Shown here piece after piece: positions 38,026-48,108 of a DNA stretch of 64,000 nt. Where the stretch lies: positions 1-64,000 of the forward strand of contig NZ_JAGPWC010000004.1 in assembly GCF_018119405.1 (NCBI RefSeq), given 5' to 3'. Both the position numbers and the translations under genes were made by a program. The notes beneath the pieces are model-generated. The model saw only the letters and a list, made by a program, of their open reading frames with translations, was not told where the DNA came from and did not search any database. The DNA is from Massilia sp. ST3. Its GTDB lineage: Bacteria > Pseudomonadota > Gammaproteobacteria > Burkholderiales > Burkholderiaceae_D. Within the stretch, counting starts at the first letter, position 1. Every line of letters starts with the position of its first letter.

Positions 38026-39684
38026 ATGCGCGTGCGCCCGATTTCCCTGTTCATCGCAGCTGCCCTCGGCAGCCTCCCGGCCATGGCCGACACCGTCATC
38101 GACAACGCCAACGGCTACACCCTGAACGCCAAGGGCGAGCTGGTGCAGTTCACCGCGCTGGCCTTCGACGACCAGGGCAGGATCATCGCCGTGGGCGCCG
38201 GCGCGGAGGTGGCGGCCAAGGCGAAGAACGCACGCCGCATCGACATGGGCGGACGCACCGTGCTGCCGGGCCTGATCGACGCCCACGGCCACGTCTTCGG
38301 CCTGGGCCAGCAGCTGACCCAGCTCGACTTGTTCAGCACCACTTCGCTGCAGCAGGCGACCAAGGCCATCGGCGACTACGCGCGCGCCAACCCGAACCAT
38401 GCCTGGATCCGCGGCCGCGGCTGGAACCAGGAGAACTGGAAGCTGGGCCGCTTCCCGCTGGCGTCCGAACTGGATGCCGTGGTGAGCGACCGTCCGGTAT
38501 GGCTGGAGCGGGTCGACGGCCACGCCGGCTGGGCCAACAGCCGCGCCCTGGCGCTGGCCGGCATCACGAAAACGACCCCGGACCCGGTGGGCGGCAAGAT
38601 CATGCGCGATGCGAACGGCGAGGCCACCGGCGTGCTGGTCGATGCGGCCCAGGAGTTGGTGGCCAAGGTGCTGCCGCAGCAGACCGAGGCCGAAGGCCGC
38701 GTGATGCTCGACCGCGCGCTGCAGGAGATGGCGCGCGTGGGCCTGACCAGCGTGCACGACGCCGGCATCGGCGTGGGCGAGGACCGCCTGTACCGCGCCT
38801 ATGCGGACCAGGGCAAGCTGACCGCGCGGGTCTACGCCATGATCGGCGGCACCGACAAGGACTTCGACGAACTCGCGAAAAACGGTCCGCTCAAGGACTA
38901 CGGCAAGGGCATGTACGCGCTGCGCGCGGTGAAGCTGTATTCGGACGGCGCGCTGGGCAGCCGCGGCGCGGCCCTGATCAAGCCCTACAGCGACGAGCCG
39001 CATTCGCATGGGCTGCTGTTCTTTAACACAGCGCAGATGGATGCGAAGATGACCAAGGCCATGCGCAAGGGCTACCAGGTCAACGTGCACGCCATCGGCG
39101 ATGCGGGCAATCGCCAGATTCTCGACATCTACAAGAAGGAGCTGGCGGCGACGAAAAGCGCAGCGCAGCGCCACCGCATCGAGCATGCCCAGGTCGTGAC
39201 CCTGGACGACATCCCGCGCTTCAAGACCCTGGGCATCATCCCATCGATGCAGCCGACCCATGCGACCTCGGACAAGAACATGGCCGAAACCCGCGTGGGC
39301 CCGGAGCGCATCAAGGGCGCCTACGCCTGGCGCAGCTTCCTGCACCAGGGCTCGAAGATCGCCTGCGGCTCGGACTTCCCGGTGGAGGCGCCGAATCCCT
39401 TCTTCGGCATCCACGCCGCGGTGACGCGCCAGGATGCGCAGGGGCAGCCGGTGGCGGGGTGGTATCCGAACCAGGCGATGTCGCTGAAGGAGGCGTTCAG
39501 GTGCTTCACGCTGGATGCGGCGTATGCGGGGCACCAGGAGAACAGTCTCGGGTCGCTTGAGGAGGGGAAGCAGGCGGACTTTATCGTGATTGATCGGGAT
39601 TTGTTCAAGATGCCGACTTACGATATTCATAAGACGGGTGTGCTCGAGACGTGGGTGGCAGGGAAGCAGGTGTTCAAGAAATAA
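38026..39684 (+). CDS. Exported amidohydrolase, YtcJ-like
   Basis: 552 residues. A signal peptide (MRVRPISLFIAAALGSLPAMA) precedes an amidohydrolase-3 domain. Metal ligands are visible in PGLIDAHGHVFGLG (HxH), in VNVHAIGDAGNR, in RIEHAQVV, and in CGSDFPVE (Asp). Substrate unknown; family members cleave amide or hydrazide-like bonds. ACGGAGAA precedes the start. It sits between ada and hut but has its own leader, so it need not belong to histidine use. Confidence 0.87.
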   Translation: MRVRPISLFIAAALGSLPAMADTVIDNANGYTLNAKGELVQFTALAFDDQGRIIAVGAGAEVAAKAKNARRIDMGGRTVLPGLIDAHGHVFGLGQQLTQLDLFSTTSLQQATKAIGDYARANPNHAWIRGRGWNQENWKLGRFPLASELDAVVSDRPVWLERVDGHAGWANSRALALAGITKTTPDPVGGKIMRDANGEATGVLVDAAQELVAKVLPQQTEAEGRVMLDRALQEMARVGLTSVHDAGIGVGEDRLYRAYADQGKLTARVYAMIGGTDKDFDELAKNGPLKDYGKGMYALRAVKLYSDGALGSRGAALIKPYSDEPHSHGLLFFNTAQMDAKMTKAMRKGYQVNVHAIGDAGNRQILDIYKKELAATKSAAQRHRIEHAQVVTLDDIPRFKTLGIIPSMQPTHATSDKNMAETRVGPERIKGAYAWRSFLHQGSKIACGSDFPVEAPNPFFGIHAAVTRQDAQGQPVAGWYPNQAMSLKEAFRCFTLDAAYAGHQENSLGSLEEGKQADFIVIDRDLFKMPTYDIHKTGVLETWVAGKQVFKK

Positions 39685-39704
39685 TGCTGGTGGTGTGCGG
39701 CGAA

Positions 39705-39815
39705 CTTGGGTCCCCGCCTGCGCGGGGATGACGTGCAAAGTGCGTGTCCGAAGTTGCAGTATCTGTTCTCTCGCTCTATAAACCAACGTCATCCCCGCGA
39801 AGGCGGAGACCCAAG
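39705..39815. repeat. Inverted pair of REP-like palindromes (family A)
   Basis: CTTGGGTCCCCGCCTGCG at 39705 and its inverted relative ending GAGACCCAAG at 39815 bracket about 50 bases. Both contain CGTCATCCCC-type palindromes as at 59657. Placed after the amidohydrolase gene and before the hut promoter. Confidence 0.78.
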
Positions 39816-39870
39816 TTTGCCCGCATACCCGCTGCCACAAAAAACAGCACAACCAGCACGCCAAAATGAT

Positions 39871-39899
39871 TTGACTTAGTTGTATAGACAACCTAGACT
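39871..39899 (+). promoter_or_regulatory. hut promoter with HutC-type operator between -35 and -10
   Basis: TTGACT (39871-39876) and TAGACT (39894-39899) are spaced by 17 bases. Within the spacer, TTGTATAGACAA (39880-39891) is a near-perfect dyad that fits the TTGTnTAnACAA-type HutC site. Bound HutC would block RNA polymerase; urocanate should release it. hutU starts about 60 bases downstream. Confidence 0.82.
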
Positions 39900-39961
39900 T
39901 CAGTGCAGCACACAGCGCGTGCGCCTTCGCACGTGCCGACCTCGACCCCGAAGGAGCCGCC

Positions 39962-41671
39962 ATGACCACTGAATCGCCCCGCCTCGACGACCCGCGCGTC
40001 GACCCGTCCCGCGTGATCCGCGCCCCGCGCGGCAGCGAGCTGTCCTGCAAGAGCTGGCTGACCGAAGCCGCCTACCGCATGATCCAGAACAACCTCGACG
40101 CCGAGGTCGCGGAAAACCCGCAAAGCCTGGTGGTCTACGGCGGCATCGGCCGCGCGGCCCGCAACTGGGAATGCTACGACCAGATCCTCGCCTCGCTGAA
40201 GGAACTGGACGACGACCAGACCCTCCTGATCCAGTCGGGCAAGCCGGTCGGCGTGTTCCAGACCCACCCGGACGCCCCGCGCGTGCTGCTGGCGAACTCC
40301 AACCTGGTGCCGAAATGGGCCACCTGGGAACACTTCAATGAACTCGACCGCAAGGGCCTGTTCATGTACGGCCAGATGACCGCCGGCAGCTGGATCTACA
40401 TCGGCACCCAGGGCATCGTGCAGGGCACCTACGAGACCTTCGCCGAAGCCGGGCGCCAGCACTTCGGCGGCGACATGGCTGGCCGCTGGATCCTGACCGC
40501 GGGCCTGGGCGGCATGGGCGGCGCCCAGCCGCTGGCCGCGACGTTTGCGGGCGCGGTGTCGCTGAACATCGAGTGCCAGCAGAGCAGCATCGACTTCCGC
40601 CTGCGCACCCGCTACCTCGACAAGCAGGCCAAGGACATCGACGAAGCCCTGGCCATGGTCAAGGAATACACGGGCCGCCGCGAGTCGGTCTCGATCGGCC
40701 TGCTGGGCAACGCCGCCGAGATCCTGCCGGAACTGGTCCGGCGCGCGAAGAACGGCGGCCTGGTGCCGGACCTGGTCACCGACCAGACCTCGGCCCACGA
40801 CCTGATCAACGGCTACCTGCCGATCGGCTGGAGCGTGGAAGAGTGGAAGGCGGCCCAGCAGAACCCGGCCGAGCACGCGCGCCTGAAGGACGCGGCGGCC
40901 AAGTCCTGCGCCGTCCACGTGCGCGCCATCCTCGACTTCAAGGCCATGGGCGCCTACGCCGTCGACTACGGCAACAACATCCGCCAGGTGGCCAAGGACG
41001 AGGGCGTCGAGGACGCCTTCGCCTTCCCGGGCTTCGTGCCGGCCTATATCCGTCCCCAGTTCTGCGAAGGCCGCGGCCCGTTCCGCTGGGTGGCGCTGTC
41101 GGGCGATCCGGAAGACATCTATAAAACCGACGCCAAGATCAAGGAGCTGTTCCCGCAGCATGCGCGCGTGCACCGCTGGCTCGACATGGCGCGCGAGCGC
41201 ATCGCCTTCCAGGGCCTGCCGGCGCGGATCTGCTGGCTCGGCCTGGGCGAGCGCCACCTGGCCGGCCTGGCCTTCAACGAGATGGTGCGCACCGGCGAAC
41301 TGAAAGCGCCGATCGTGATCGGCCGCGACCACCTGGACACTGGCTCGGTCGCCAGCCCGAACCGCGAGACCGAAGCGATGCGCGACGGCACCGACGCGGT
41401 CTCGGACTGGCCGCTGCTGAACGCCATGCTGAACACCGCCGGCGGCGCCACCTGGGTCTCGCTGCACCACGGCGGCGGCGTGGGCATGGGCTATTCGCAG
41501 CACTCGGGCGTGGTGATCGTGGCCGACGGCACCGAGGCCGCCGCCAAGCGCCTGGCGCGCGTGCTGGTGAACGACAGCGGCTCGGGCGTGATGCGCCATG
41601 CCGACGCCGGCTACCAAAGCGCAATCGACACGGCCAAGCGCAATGGCCTGAACCTCCCGATGATCAAGTAA
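39962..41671 (+). CDS. hutU: Urocanate hydratase
   Basis: 569 residues. It converts urocanate to imidazolone-propionate with NAD+ as an electrophilic cofactor. Family signatures: [57 protein letters not shown] and [14 protein letters not shown], with [15 protein letters not shown] at the end. First gene of the hut operon, behind the HutC operator; hutH follows after 10 bases. Confidence 0.98.
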   Translation: MTTESPRLDDPRVDPSRVIRAPRGSELSCKSWLTEAAYRMIQNNLDAEVAENPQSLVVYGGIGRAARNWECYDQILASLKELDDDQTLLIQSGKPVGVFQTHPDAPRVLLANSNLVPKWATWEHFNELDRKGLFMYGQMTAGSWIYIGTQGIVQGTYETFAEAGRQHFGGDMAGRWILTAGLGGMGGAQPLAATFAGAVSLNIECQQSSIDFRLRTRYLDKQAKDIDEALAMVKEYTGRRESVSIGLLGNAAEILPELVRRAKNGGLVPDLVTDQTSAHDLINGYLPIGWSVEEWKAAQQNPAEHARLKDAAAKSCAVHVRAILDFKAMGAYAVDYGNNIRQVAKDEGVEDAFAFPGFVPAYIRPQFCEGRGPFRWVALSGDPEDIYKTDAKIKELFPQHARVHRWLDMARERIAFQGLPARICWLGLGERHLAGLAFNEMVRTGELKAPIVIGRDHLDTGSVASPNRETEAMRDGTDAVSDWPLLNAMLNTAGGATWVSLHHGGGVGMGYSQHSGVVIVADGTEAAAKRLARVLVNDSGSGVMRHADAGYQSAIDTAKRNGLNLPMIK

Positions 41672-41681
41672 GGTTGTAGAC

Positions 41682-43226
41682 ATGAACCACCACCATCACG
41701 CACTCACCCTGCAACCCGGCCAGCTGGCCTTGTCCGACCTGCGCGCCGCCTGGGCCGCGCCGGTGCAATTGACCCTGGCCGCCGAGGCCTGGGACGCGAT
41801 CAAGGCCTCGGCCGCCACCGTGAAGGCCATCGTCGCCAAGGGCGACCCGGCCTACGGCATCAACACCGGCTTCGGCATCCTGGCCAAGGCCCACATCCCG
41901 CACGACCAGCTGGCGACCCTGCAGCGCAACCTGATCCTGTCGCACGCGGTGGGCACGGGCGAACTGCTGCTTGATCCCATCGTGCGCCTGATCCTCCTGA
42001 CCAAGATCGGCAGCCTGGCGCGCGGCTACTCGGGCGTGCGCCCGGTGATCATCGAGACCCTGGTCAAGATGCTCAACGCCGGCATCATGCCGGCGATTCC
42101 CTCGCAAGGATCGGTCGGCGCCTCGGGCGACCTGGCGCCGCTGGCCCACATGACCCTGCCGATGCTGGGCGTGGGCCAGGTGCGCGTGAACGGCGAACTG
42201 CAGGACGCGGCGGACGCCCTGCGCGCGGCCGGCATCGAGCAGATCGAGCTGGAAGCGAAAGAGGGCCTGGCCCTGATCAACGGCACGCAAGTCTCGACCG
42301 CGCTGGCCCTGCACGGCCTGTTCATGGCCGAGCGCCTGCTGGAAGCGGGCATGGTCACGGGCGCGCTGTCGGTCGACGCCGCCCGCGGCTCGGACGCGCC
42401 TTTCGACCCGCGCATCCACGCCGTGCGCGGCCAGCCGGGCCAGATCGCCGCGGCCAACATCTACCGCCAGCTGGTGGCGGGCAGCGCCATCCGCGCCTCG
42501 CACCTGGTGGGCGACGAGCGCGTGCAGGACCCGTACAGCCTGCGCTGCCAGCCGCAGGTGATGGGCGCCGTCATGGACCTGATCGCCAACGCCGGCCGCA
42601 CCCTGCTGATCGAGGCCAATGCCGTCACCGACAACCCGCTGCTGTTCGAAGGCGGCGAAATTATTTCTGGCGGGAATTTTCATGCCGAGCCGGTGGCCTT
42701 CGCCGCCGACACCCTGGCCCTGGCGATCGCCGAGATCGGCGCGCTGGCCGAGCGCCGCATCGCGCTGCTGATCGACGCCAACCTGTCCGGCCTGCCGGCC
42801 TTCCTGGTGCGCGAGCCGGGCCTGAACTCGGGCTTCATGATCGCCCACGTGACGGCGGCCGCGCTGGCCTCGGAAAACAAGTCGCATGCCCACCCCGCCA
42901 GCGTGGACAGCCTGCCGACCTCGGCCAACCAGGAAGACCACGTCAGCATGGCGACGTTCGCGGCGCGCCGTCTCGACCAGATGGCGCACAATACGGCTGT
43001 TATCGTGGCGATCGAACTGCTGGCGGCCGCCCAGGGCATCGAATTCCACCGACCGCTGACCAGTTCCGCCATCCTGGAGCAGGTGCATGCGGCGCTGCGC
43101 AAGCAGGTGGCGGCCTACGATGCCGACCGTTTCTTTGCGCCGGACATCGAGGCGGCGCGCCGCATGGTGGTCGGTGGCGAGCTGTCGGCCGCGTGCAAGG
43201 AGCTGTTCACGGTGCTGCACCCGTAA
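41682..43226 (+). CDS. hutH: Histidine ammonia-lyase
   Basis: 514 residues. It removes ammonia from L-histidine to give urocanate, the first catabolic step. The MIO cofactor arises from Ala147-Ser148-Gly149 in [26 protein letters not shown] near the N-terminus and [16 protein letters not shown] and [17 protein letters not shown] at the C-terminal side match the family. It follows hutU closely in the operon; hutG begins 21 bases after it. Confidence 0.98.
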   Translation: MNHHHHALTLQPGQLALSDLRAAWAAPVQLTLAAEAWDAIKASAATVKAIVAKGDPAYGINTGFGILAKAHIPHDQLATLQRNLILSHAVGTGELLLDPIVRLILLTKIGSLARGYSGVRPVIIETLVKMLNAGIMPAIPSQGSVGASGDLAPLAHMTLPMLGVGQVRVNGELQDAADALRAAGIEQIELEAKEGLALINGTQVSTALALHGLFMAERLLEAGMVTGALSVDAARGSDAPFDPRIHAVRGQPGQIAAANIYRQLVAGSAIRASHLVGDERVQDPYSLRCQPQVMGAVMDLIANAGRTLLIEANAVTDNPLLFEGGEIISGGNFHAEPVAFAADTLALAIAEIGALAERRIALLIDANLSGLPAFLVREPGLNSGFMIAHVTAAALASENKSHAHPASVDSLPTSANQEDHVSMATFAARRLDQMAHNTAVIVAIELLAAAQGIEFHRPLTSSAILEQVHAALRKQVAAYDADRFFAPDIEAARRMVVGGELSAACKELFTVLHP

Positions 43227-43247
43227 TCAACAACAACAGGAGTCGCA

Positions 43248-44048
43248 ATGGAGTTCCGGTTCAAGGCAGGCAGGCTTCCCATGCTGGTGTCGATGCCCCA
43301 CGTGGGCACCGACATCCCCGACGAGGTCGCGGCGCGGCTCGCGCCCTGCGCGCAGGCGCGCGCCGACACCGACTGGCACCTGCCGGAACTCTATGGCTTC
43401 CTCGAGGAGATGGGCGTCTCGGTCTTGTCGGCGCGCTGGTCGCGCTACCTGATCGACCTGAACCGCCCGCCCGAGAACACCAATTTGTATCCGGGCATGA
43501 GCACCACCGGCCTGTGCCCGGTCGACACCTTCGGCGACGAAAAGCTCTACCTGGAAGGGCAGGAGCCCGATGAAGCCGAAGTGCGCCACCGCCTGGACCG
43601 CTACTGGACGCCCTACCACCACCAGCTGCGCACGGAGCTGGACCGGCTCAAGCGCGAATTCGGCCGTGTGGTGCTGTGGGACGCGCACTCGATCGCATCG
43701 AGGGTGCCGCGCTTCTTCGAAGGCAAGCTGCCGGACCTGAACTTCGGCACCGCCGAAGGGAAATCCTGCGCCCAGGGCCTGGAAGACGCGGTGGTGGGCA
43801 TCGCGCGCGCCCAGGACCGCTTCAGCATTGCCGTCAACGGCCGCTTCAAGGGCGGCCACATCACCCGCCACTACGGCCAGCCGCGGCAGGACGTGCACGC
43901 GATCCAGCTCGAGATGTGCCAGTGCCTGTACATGAACGAGGCGCCGCCCTTCGAGTACCGCCCTGACGTCGCGGCCGAGGTGCAGCCGCTGCTGCGCGCC
44001 ATGATTGGCGGCGCCGTGGAATGGGTGCAGGGGAGCGGGCGCCCATGA
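43248..44048 (+). CDS. hutG: N-formylglutamate deformylase
   Basis: 266 residues. It hydrolyses N-formyl-L-glutamate to glutamate and formate. Motifs: MPHVGTDIPDEV, DTDWHLPELYGF, ARWSRYLIDLNRPPENTNLYPG, LWDAHSIASRVP and GRFKGGHITRHYGQP. AGGAG precedes the start. hutF overlaps its stop by four bases. Its presence beside hutF defines the five-step HutF/HutG pathway rather than the HutG formiminoglutamase route. Confidence 0.96.
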   Translation: MEFRFKAGRLPMLVSMPHVGTDIPDEVAARLAPCAQARADTDWHLPELYGFLEEMGVSVLSARWSRYLIDLNRPPENTNLYPGMSTTGLCPVDTFGDEKLYLEGQEPDEAEVRHRLDRYWTPYHHQLRTELDRLKREFGRVVLWDAHSIASRVPRFFEGKLPDLNFGTAEGKSCAQGLEDAVVGIARAQDRFSIAVNGRFKGGHITRHYGQPRQDVHAIQLEMCQCLYMNEAPPFEYRPDVAAEVQPLLRAMIGGAVEWVQGSGRP

Positions 44049-45412
44049 GGGCCCTGTTCGCGCGCCATGCGCTGCTGCCCGAGGGCTGGCGGCGCGACGT
44101 ACTGGTCGAGTGGGACATCCACGGCGACCTGACCCATATCGTCCCGGACTCGCCGCCGCCGCTGAACGTGGCGCGCGCCGACTACGTGCTGCCGGGGATG
44201 GTCAACCTGCACTCGCACGCCTTCCAGCGCGCGCTGGGCGGGCTGACCGAGCGCGCCGGCGACGGCCCGGACAGCTTCTGGACCTGGCGCGACCTGATGT
44301 ACCGCTTCGCCGCCAGCATCACGCCCGAGCAGATCGAGGCCATCGCCGCCCAGCTGTTCGCCGAGTGCCTGCGCCACGGCTACACCTCGGTCTGCGAGTT
44401 CCACTACCTGCAGCGCGCCCCCGACGGCCAGCCTTATGCGCGCGTGGCGGAGACCGCCGAGCGCGTCGCCGCGGCCGCCCAGGCCTCGGGCATGGGATTG
44501 ACCTTGCTGCCGGTGCTGTACAGCCATGCCGGCTTCGGCGAGCAGCCCTTGAAACCCGCACAGGGGCGCTTCCGCACCGGCGTGGACGACGTGCTCGGCA
44601 TCGTCGAGGCGCTGGCGCCGCTGCGCAACGGCCAGCTCGAAGTGGGCGCCGCGCCGCACTCGCTGCGCGCGGCCAGCATCGACCAGGTGCGCGCGCTGGC
44701 CGCAGCGTTGCCGAAAGAGCGCCCGCTGCACATCCACATCGCCGAGCAGCAGGCCGAGGTCGAGCAATGCCTGGCCCATGCCGGCAGGCGTCCGGTCGAA
44801 TACCTGATGGACGGGATGGCGCTGGATGCGCGCTGGTGCCTGGTGCACGCCACCCACCTGAACGACGGCGAGGTGCAGGCGCTCGCGCGCAGCGGCGCCA
44901 TCGCCGGCCTGTGCCCGACCACCGAGGCCAACCTGGGCGACGGCGTGTTCCCGCTCGAGCCCTTCCTCGCGGCCGGCGGCGCCTTTGGCGTCGGCAGCGA
45001 CAGCCATGTGTCGCAAAGCCCGGTCGAGGAACTGCGCTGGCTGGAATACGGCCAGCGCCTGGTGCACCAGCGCCGCAACGTCGCCGTCACCCAAAAGCAG
45101 CGCGACGTCGGCGAATTCCTGTGGCAAGCTGCATTGCAGGGTGGCGCCAAGGCGGCCGGCCGGCGCGTCGGCGCGCTGGAAGAGGGCAGGCGCGCCGACC
45201 TGCTGGTCCTTGACGGCGCCCATCCGAACCTGGATGGCGTGCTGGATGCGGACGTGCTGGGGCGCTTCCTGTTCTGCGGTAACGACAACCTGGTGCGCGA
45301 CGTGCTGTGCGGCGGCCGCTGGGTGGTCCAGGGGGGCAGGCACATGGCGCAGGATGCGATCGCGCAGCGCTATCGCCAGGCAGTCAAACAGTTGCGGGAG
45401 GGGAGCCAATGA
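44045..45412 (+). CDS. hutF: N-formimino-L-glutamate deiminase
   Basis: 455 residues, amidohydrolase superfamily. It deaminates N-formiminoglutamate to N-formylglutamate and ammonia. Metal site: PGMVNLHSHAFQRAL (HxH), LHIHIAEQQAEVEQC, LVHATHLND and GVGSDSHVS (Asp). ATG 44045 overlaps hutG by ATGA. It hands its product to HutG. Confidence 0.96.
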   Translation: MRALFARHALLPEGWRRDVLVEWDIHGDLTHIVPDSPPPLNVARADYVLPGMVNLHSHAFQRALGGLTERAGDGPDSFWTWRDLMYRFAASITPEQIEAIAAQLFAECLRHGYTSVCEFHYLQRAPDGQPYARVAETAERVAAAAQASGMGLTLLPVLYSHAGFGEQPLKPAQGRFRTGVDDVLGIVEALAPLRNGQLEVGAAPHSLRAASIDQVRALAAALPKERPLHIHIAEQQAEVEQCLAHAGRRPVEYLMDGMALDARWCLVHATHLNDGEVQALARSGAIAGLCPTTEANLGDGVFPLEPFLAAGGAFGVGSDSHVSQSPVEELRWLEYGQRLVHQRRNVAVTQKQRDVGEFLWQAALQGGAKAAGRRVGALEEGRRADLLVLDGAHPNLDGVLDADVLGRFLFCGNDNLVRDVLCGGRWVVQGGRHMAQDAIAQRYRQAVKQLREGSQ

Positions 45413-46014
45413 CCGTCTTGATTCCATTCGCAGGATTGTCGCCGGTGCCGTGGAAGAACGGCGGCGGCAGCACCATCGAGATCGCCATCGGGCCGCCGGA
45501 CGCCGGTTTCGAGGACTTCGACTGGCGCGTCAGCCTGGCCACCATCGCCGAAGACGGCGCCTTCTCGCAGTTCCCGGGCGTGGACCGCACGCTGGCCCTG
45601 GTCGAGGGACACGGCATGACCCTGCAGATCGACGGCGAGCCGAGCCTGATCAGCGAGGCCGAGCCGGTGGCCCAGTTCGATGGCGCCTCCGAGGTGTCGG
45701 CAAAGCTCAGCCGCGGCGTGACGACGGACTTCAACGTCATGACGCGCAGCGAGCGCTGCTACCACCAGTTCGGACGCCGCCGCCTGAGCGGCGACTCGCG
45801 CTTCGTGACGCGCGCCGACGTGACGGTGCTGTTCCTGGCCGAGGGCGACAGCCTGGAGCTGTCCAACGACGAAGAGCGCATCGGCCTGGTGCGCTACGAC
45901 GCTGTGGTGCTCGACCCGGACCAGACCTGGAACCTGGAAGCGGGGCAGGCGACCATCTTCATCGTCGACATCAATTACCACGCCGACGAGGACGACGAGG
46001 AAATGTATGAGTGA
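45409..46014 (+). CDS. hutD: HutD family protein
   Basis: 201 residues with the bicupin-like HutD fold. [15 protein letters not shown] and [25 protein letters not shown] are its clear signature. The role in histidine use is not settled; in pseudomonads it is needed for full growth on histidine, probably by limiting the hut response. ATG 45409 overlaps the hutF stop and the next gene overlaps its 3' end by eight bases. Confidence 0.94.
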   Translation: MTVLIPFAGLSPVPWKNGGGSTIEIAIGPPDAGFEDFDWRVSLATIAEDGAFSQFPGVDRTLALVEGHGMTLQIDGEPSLISEAEPVAQFDGASEVSAKLSRGVTTDFNVMTRSERCYHQFGRRRLSGDSRFVTRADVTVLFLAEGDSLELSNDEERIGLVRYDAVVLDPDQTWNLEAGQATIFIVDINYHADEDDEEMYE

Positions 46015-47203
46015 AGCGGACCTGCTGTTCACCAACGCCCACCTGGCCACCATGGTGGGCGGCTACGGTGAACTGCGCGACGCCGCGCTGGCGGTAAAGG
46101 ATGGGCGCATCGCCTGGATCGGCCCGCGCGCGGACGCCCCGCCGGCGGCGCGCGCGCACGACTGCGGCGGCGCCTGGATCACCCCGGGCCTGGTCGACTG
46201 CCACACCCACATCGTCCACGCCGGCAACCGCAGCAACGAATGGGAAGCGCGCCTGAACGGCGCCACCTACGAAGACATCGCGCGCCAGGGCGGCGGCATC
46301 ATGTCCACGGTGCGCGCCACCCGCGAAGCCAGCGTCGACGCGCTGGTGGCTGAGAGCCTGCCGCGCGTGCGCGCCATGCTGCGCGAAGGCGTGACCACGC
46401 TCGAGATCAAGTCCGGTTACGGGCTGGAGCTGGAAGCGGAAGCGCGCATGCTGCTGGCCGCACGCCGCATCGGCGAACAGCTGGGCGTGCGGGTGCGCAC
46501 CACCTTCCTCGGTGCGCACGCGCTGCCGCCGGAATTCGCCGGCCGCGCCGACGACTACGTGACGGAAGTGTGCGAGCGCATGCTGCCGCGGCTGGCGGAG
46601 CAGGGACTGGTCGACGCGGTGGACGCCTTCTGCGAACGCATCGGCTTTTCCAACGCCCAAACCGAGCGGATCTTCGCCGCCGCGCGCGCGCTCGGCCTGC
46701 CGGTGAAGCTGCACGCCGAGCAGCTGTCGGACCAGCAGGGCGCCGCCCTGGTGGCGCGTTATAAAGGGCTGTCGGCCGACCATCTCGAATACCTGTCGCC
46801 GGAAGGCGTGGCCGCGATGGCGGCGGCGGGCACGGTGGCCGTGCTGCTGCCGGGCGCCTATTACTTCCTGCGCGAGACCACGCCGCCGCCGGTGGCCGCC
46901 CTGCGCGAAGCCGGCGTGCCGATGGCGGTATCGACCGACTGTAACCCGGGCACCTCGCCCATGACCTCCCTGCTGCTGGCGATGAACATGGCCTGCACCC
47001 TGTGGCGCCTGACGCCGCAGGAAGCCCTGCTCGGCGCCACGCTGCATGCCGCCCGCGCGCTCGGGCTGCAGGATCAGATCGGGACCTTGGAAGTGGGCAA
47101 GCAGGCCGACCTGGCCTTGTGGCACATCGCGCGGCCCGCCGACCTGGCGTACGCGATCGGGTTCAATCCCTGCAAGGCTGTCGTCAAGGCCGGCATGCTG
47201 TAG
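46007..47203 (+). CDS. hutI: Imidazolonepropionase
   Basis: 398 residues, amidohydrolase superfamily. It opens the ring of imidazolonepropionate to N-formimino-L-glutamate. Motifs: [72 protein letters not shown] and [10 protein letters not shown]. The last codons run into a family B repeat whose first bases provide the TAG stop. It ends the hut operon; no histidine transporter gene is present here. Confidence 0.97.
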   Translation: MSEADLLFTNAHLATMVGGYGELRDAALAVKDGRIAWIGPRADAPPAARAHDCGGAWITPGLVDCHTHIVHAGNRSNEWEARLNGATYEDIARQGGGIMSTVRATREASVDALVAESLPRVRAMLREGVTTLEIKSGYGLELEAEARMLLAARRIGEQLGVRVRTTFLGAHALPPEFAGRADDYVTEVCERMLPRLAEQGLVDAVDAFCERIGFSNAQTERIFAAARALGLPVKLHAEQLSDQQGAALVARYKGLSADHLEYLSPEGVAAMAAAGTVAVLLPGAYYFLRETTPPPVAALREAGVPMAVSTDCNPGTSPMTSLLLAMNMACTLWRLTPQEALLGATLHAARALGLQDQIGTLEVGKQADLALWHIARPADLAYAIGFNPCKAVVKAGML

Positions 47204-47382
47204 GGTGGACGGCTCCGCCGTCCACGCGTTCAATCCACGTCACCCGGCCCGTGCGCGACTACGGAGCCTTCAGCTATCACGCGTGGACGGCGGAGCCGTC
47301 CACCCTACATCTACCGACCGTAGGGTTGGCGGCTTCGCCGCCGACGCGTTCAAGCAGCGGTAACCGCCCCGCGCGAGATTTC
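47200..47382. repeat. Family B REP-like element plus a second half-element
   Basis: GTAGGGTGGACGG at 47200 is mirrored by CCGTCCACCCTAC ending at 47308. A second unit, GTAGGGTTGGCGG from 47320, continues to about 47382. The first unit overlaps the hutI stop codon. Confidence 0.78.
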
Positions 47383-47568
47383 CCGCACATAAAAACAATT
47401 GCTTGATAACGCTCAAAGCAAGCTTTTCCACGTGGGTAATGATGACCTACATGGTAACAATTCAAGCGGTAACCAAATGTAAGGTTTAATGGATCGTTAA
47501 GGATGCACGTCTATAGTGAGCCTCAGTGATTCCCATCTCCCCTCCCCATTTTGCCAAAAATGGGTTCG
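47383..47568. other. Non-coding space after hutI with a C-rich tract and hairpin
   Basis: No coding frame is credible. It contains a -10-like TATAGT at 47512 without a matching -35, then a CT-rich tract (47531-47547), and an 8-bp hairpin (CCCATTTT with AAAATGGG, 47545-47564) directly before the terminator at 47569. This could be a small RNA gene or the extended hut operon 3' end. Confidence 0.35.
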
Positions 47569-47602
47569 CCCACGGCGCCCAAGGCCCCGTGGGTTTTTCT
47601 TT
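47569..47602 (+). terminator. Rho-independent terminator
   Basis: A 7-bp GC-rich stem (CCCACGG with CCGTGGG) is followed by TTTTTCTTTG on the plus strand. It ends either a small RNA or the hut operon, and lies 12 bases before the convergent GNAT gene. Confidence 0.8.
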
Positions 47603-47613
47603 GTGGTCCAGCG

Positions 47614-48108
47614 TTAGCGGCGCTCGGCCAGGGCGTTGAGGCTGTCGCCGGTCACGCGGCAGATGCGCCAGTCGGGCAGGATGTCCGCGCCCATGGCCTG
47701 GTAGAACTGGATCGCCGGTGCGTTCCAGTCCAGTACCGACCACTCGAAGCGGCCGCACTCGCGCTCCACGGCGATTTGCGCCAGGCGCTTGAGCATCTGG
47801 GTGCCGTAGCCCTTGCCGCGGTGGATCTGGCGCACGTACAGGTCTTCCAGGTAGAGGCCCTTCTTGGTGAGGAAGGTCGAGAAGTTATGGAAGAACAGGG
47901 CGAAGGCGACCACTTCGCCATTCTCTTCGCCGATGATGGCTTCGCAGGCCGGGCGCGCGCCGAACAGGCCTTCGTGCAGCATGGCTTCGGTGGCGACCAC
48001 CAGGTGCTCGAGTTTCTCGAACACGGCCAGCTCCACGATCATGCCGTGGATGTGGGAGACGTCGGACGGCTGGGCCGGGCGGATGGAAAAAACGGTATCA
48101 GTGCTCAT
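47614..48108 (-). CDS. GNAT family N-acetyltransferase
   Basis: 164 residues. The acetyl-CoA site is visible as LYLEDLYVRQIHRGKGYGTQML (motif A, R/QxxGxG/A), with EWSVLDWNAPAIQFYQAMGA as motif B. It resembles the diamine/thialysine acetyltransferase branch (SSAT-like), but the substrate is not proven. ATG 48108 overlaps the EamA gene stop in ATGA, so the two are co-translated. Confidence 0.9.
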   Translation of the reverse strand: MSTDTVFSIRPAQPSDVSHIHGMIVELAVFEKLEHLVVATEAMLHEGLFGARPACEAIIGEENGEVVAFALFFHNFSTFLTKKGLYLEDLYVRQIHRGKGYGTQMLKRLAQIAVERECGRFEWSVLDWNAPAIQFYQAMGADILPDWRICRVTGDSLNALAERR

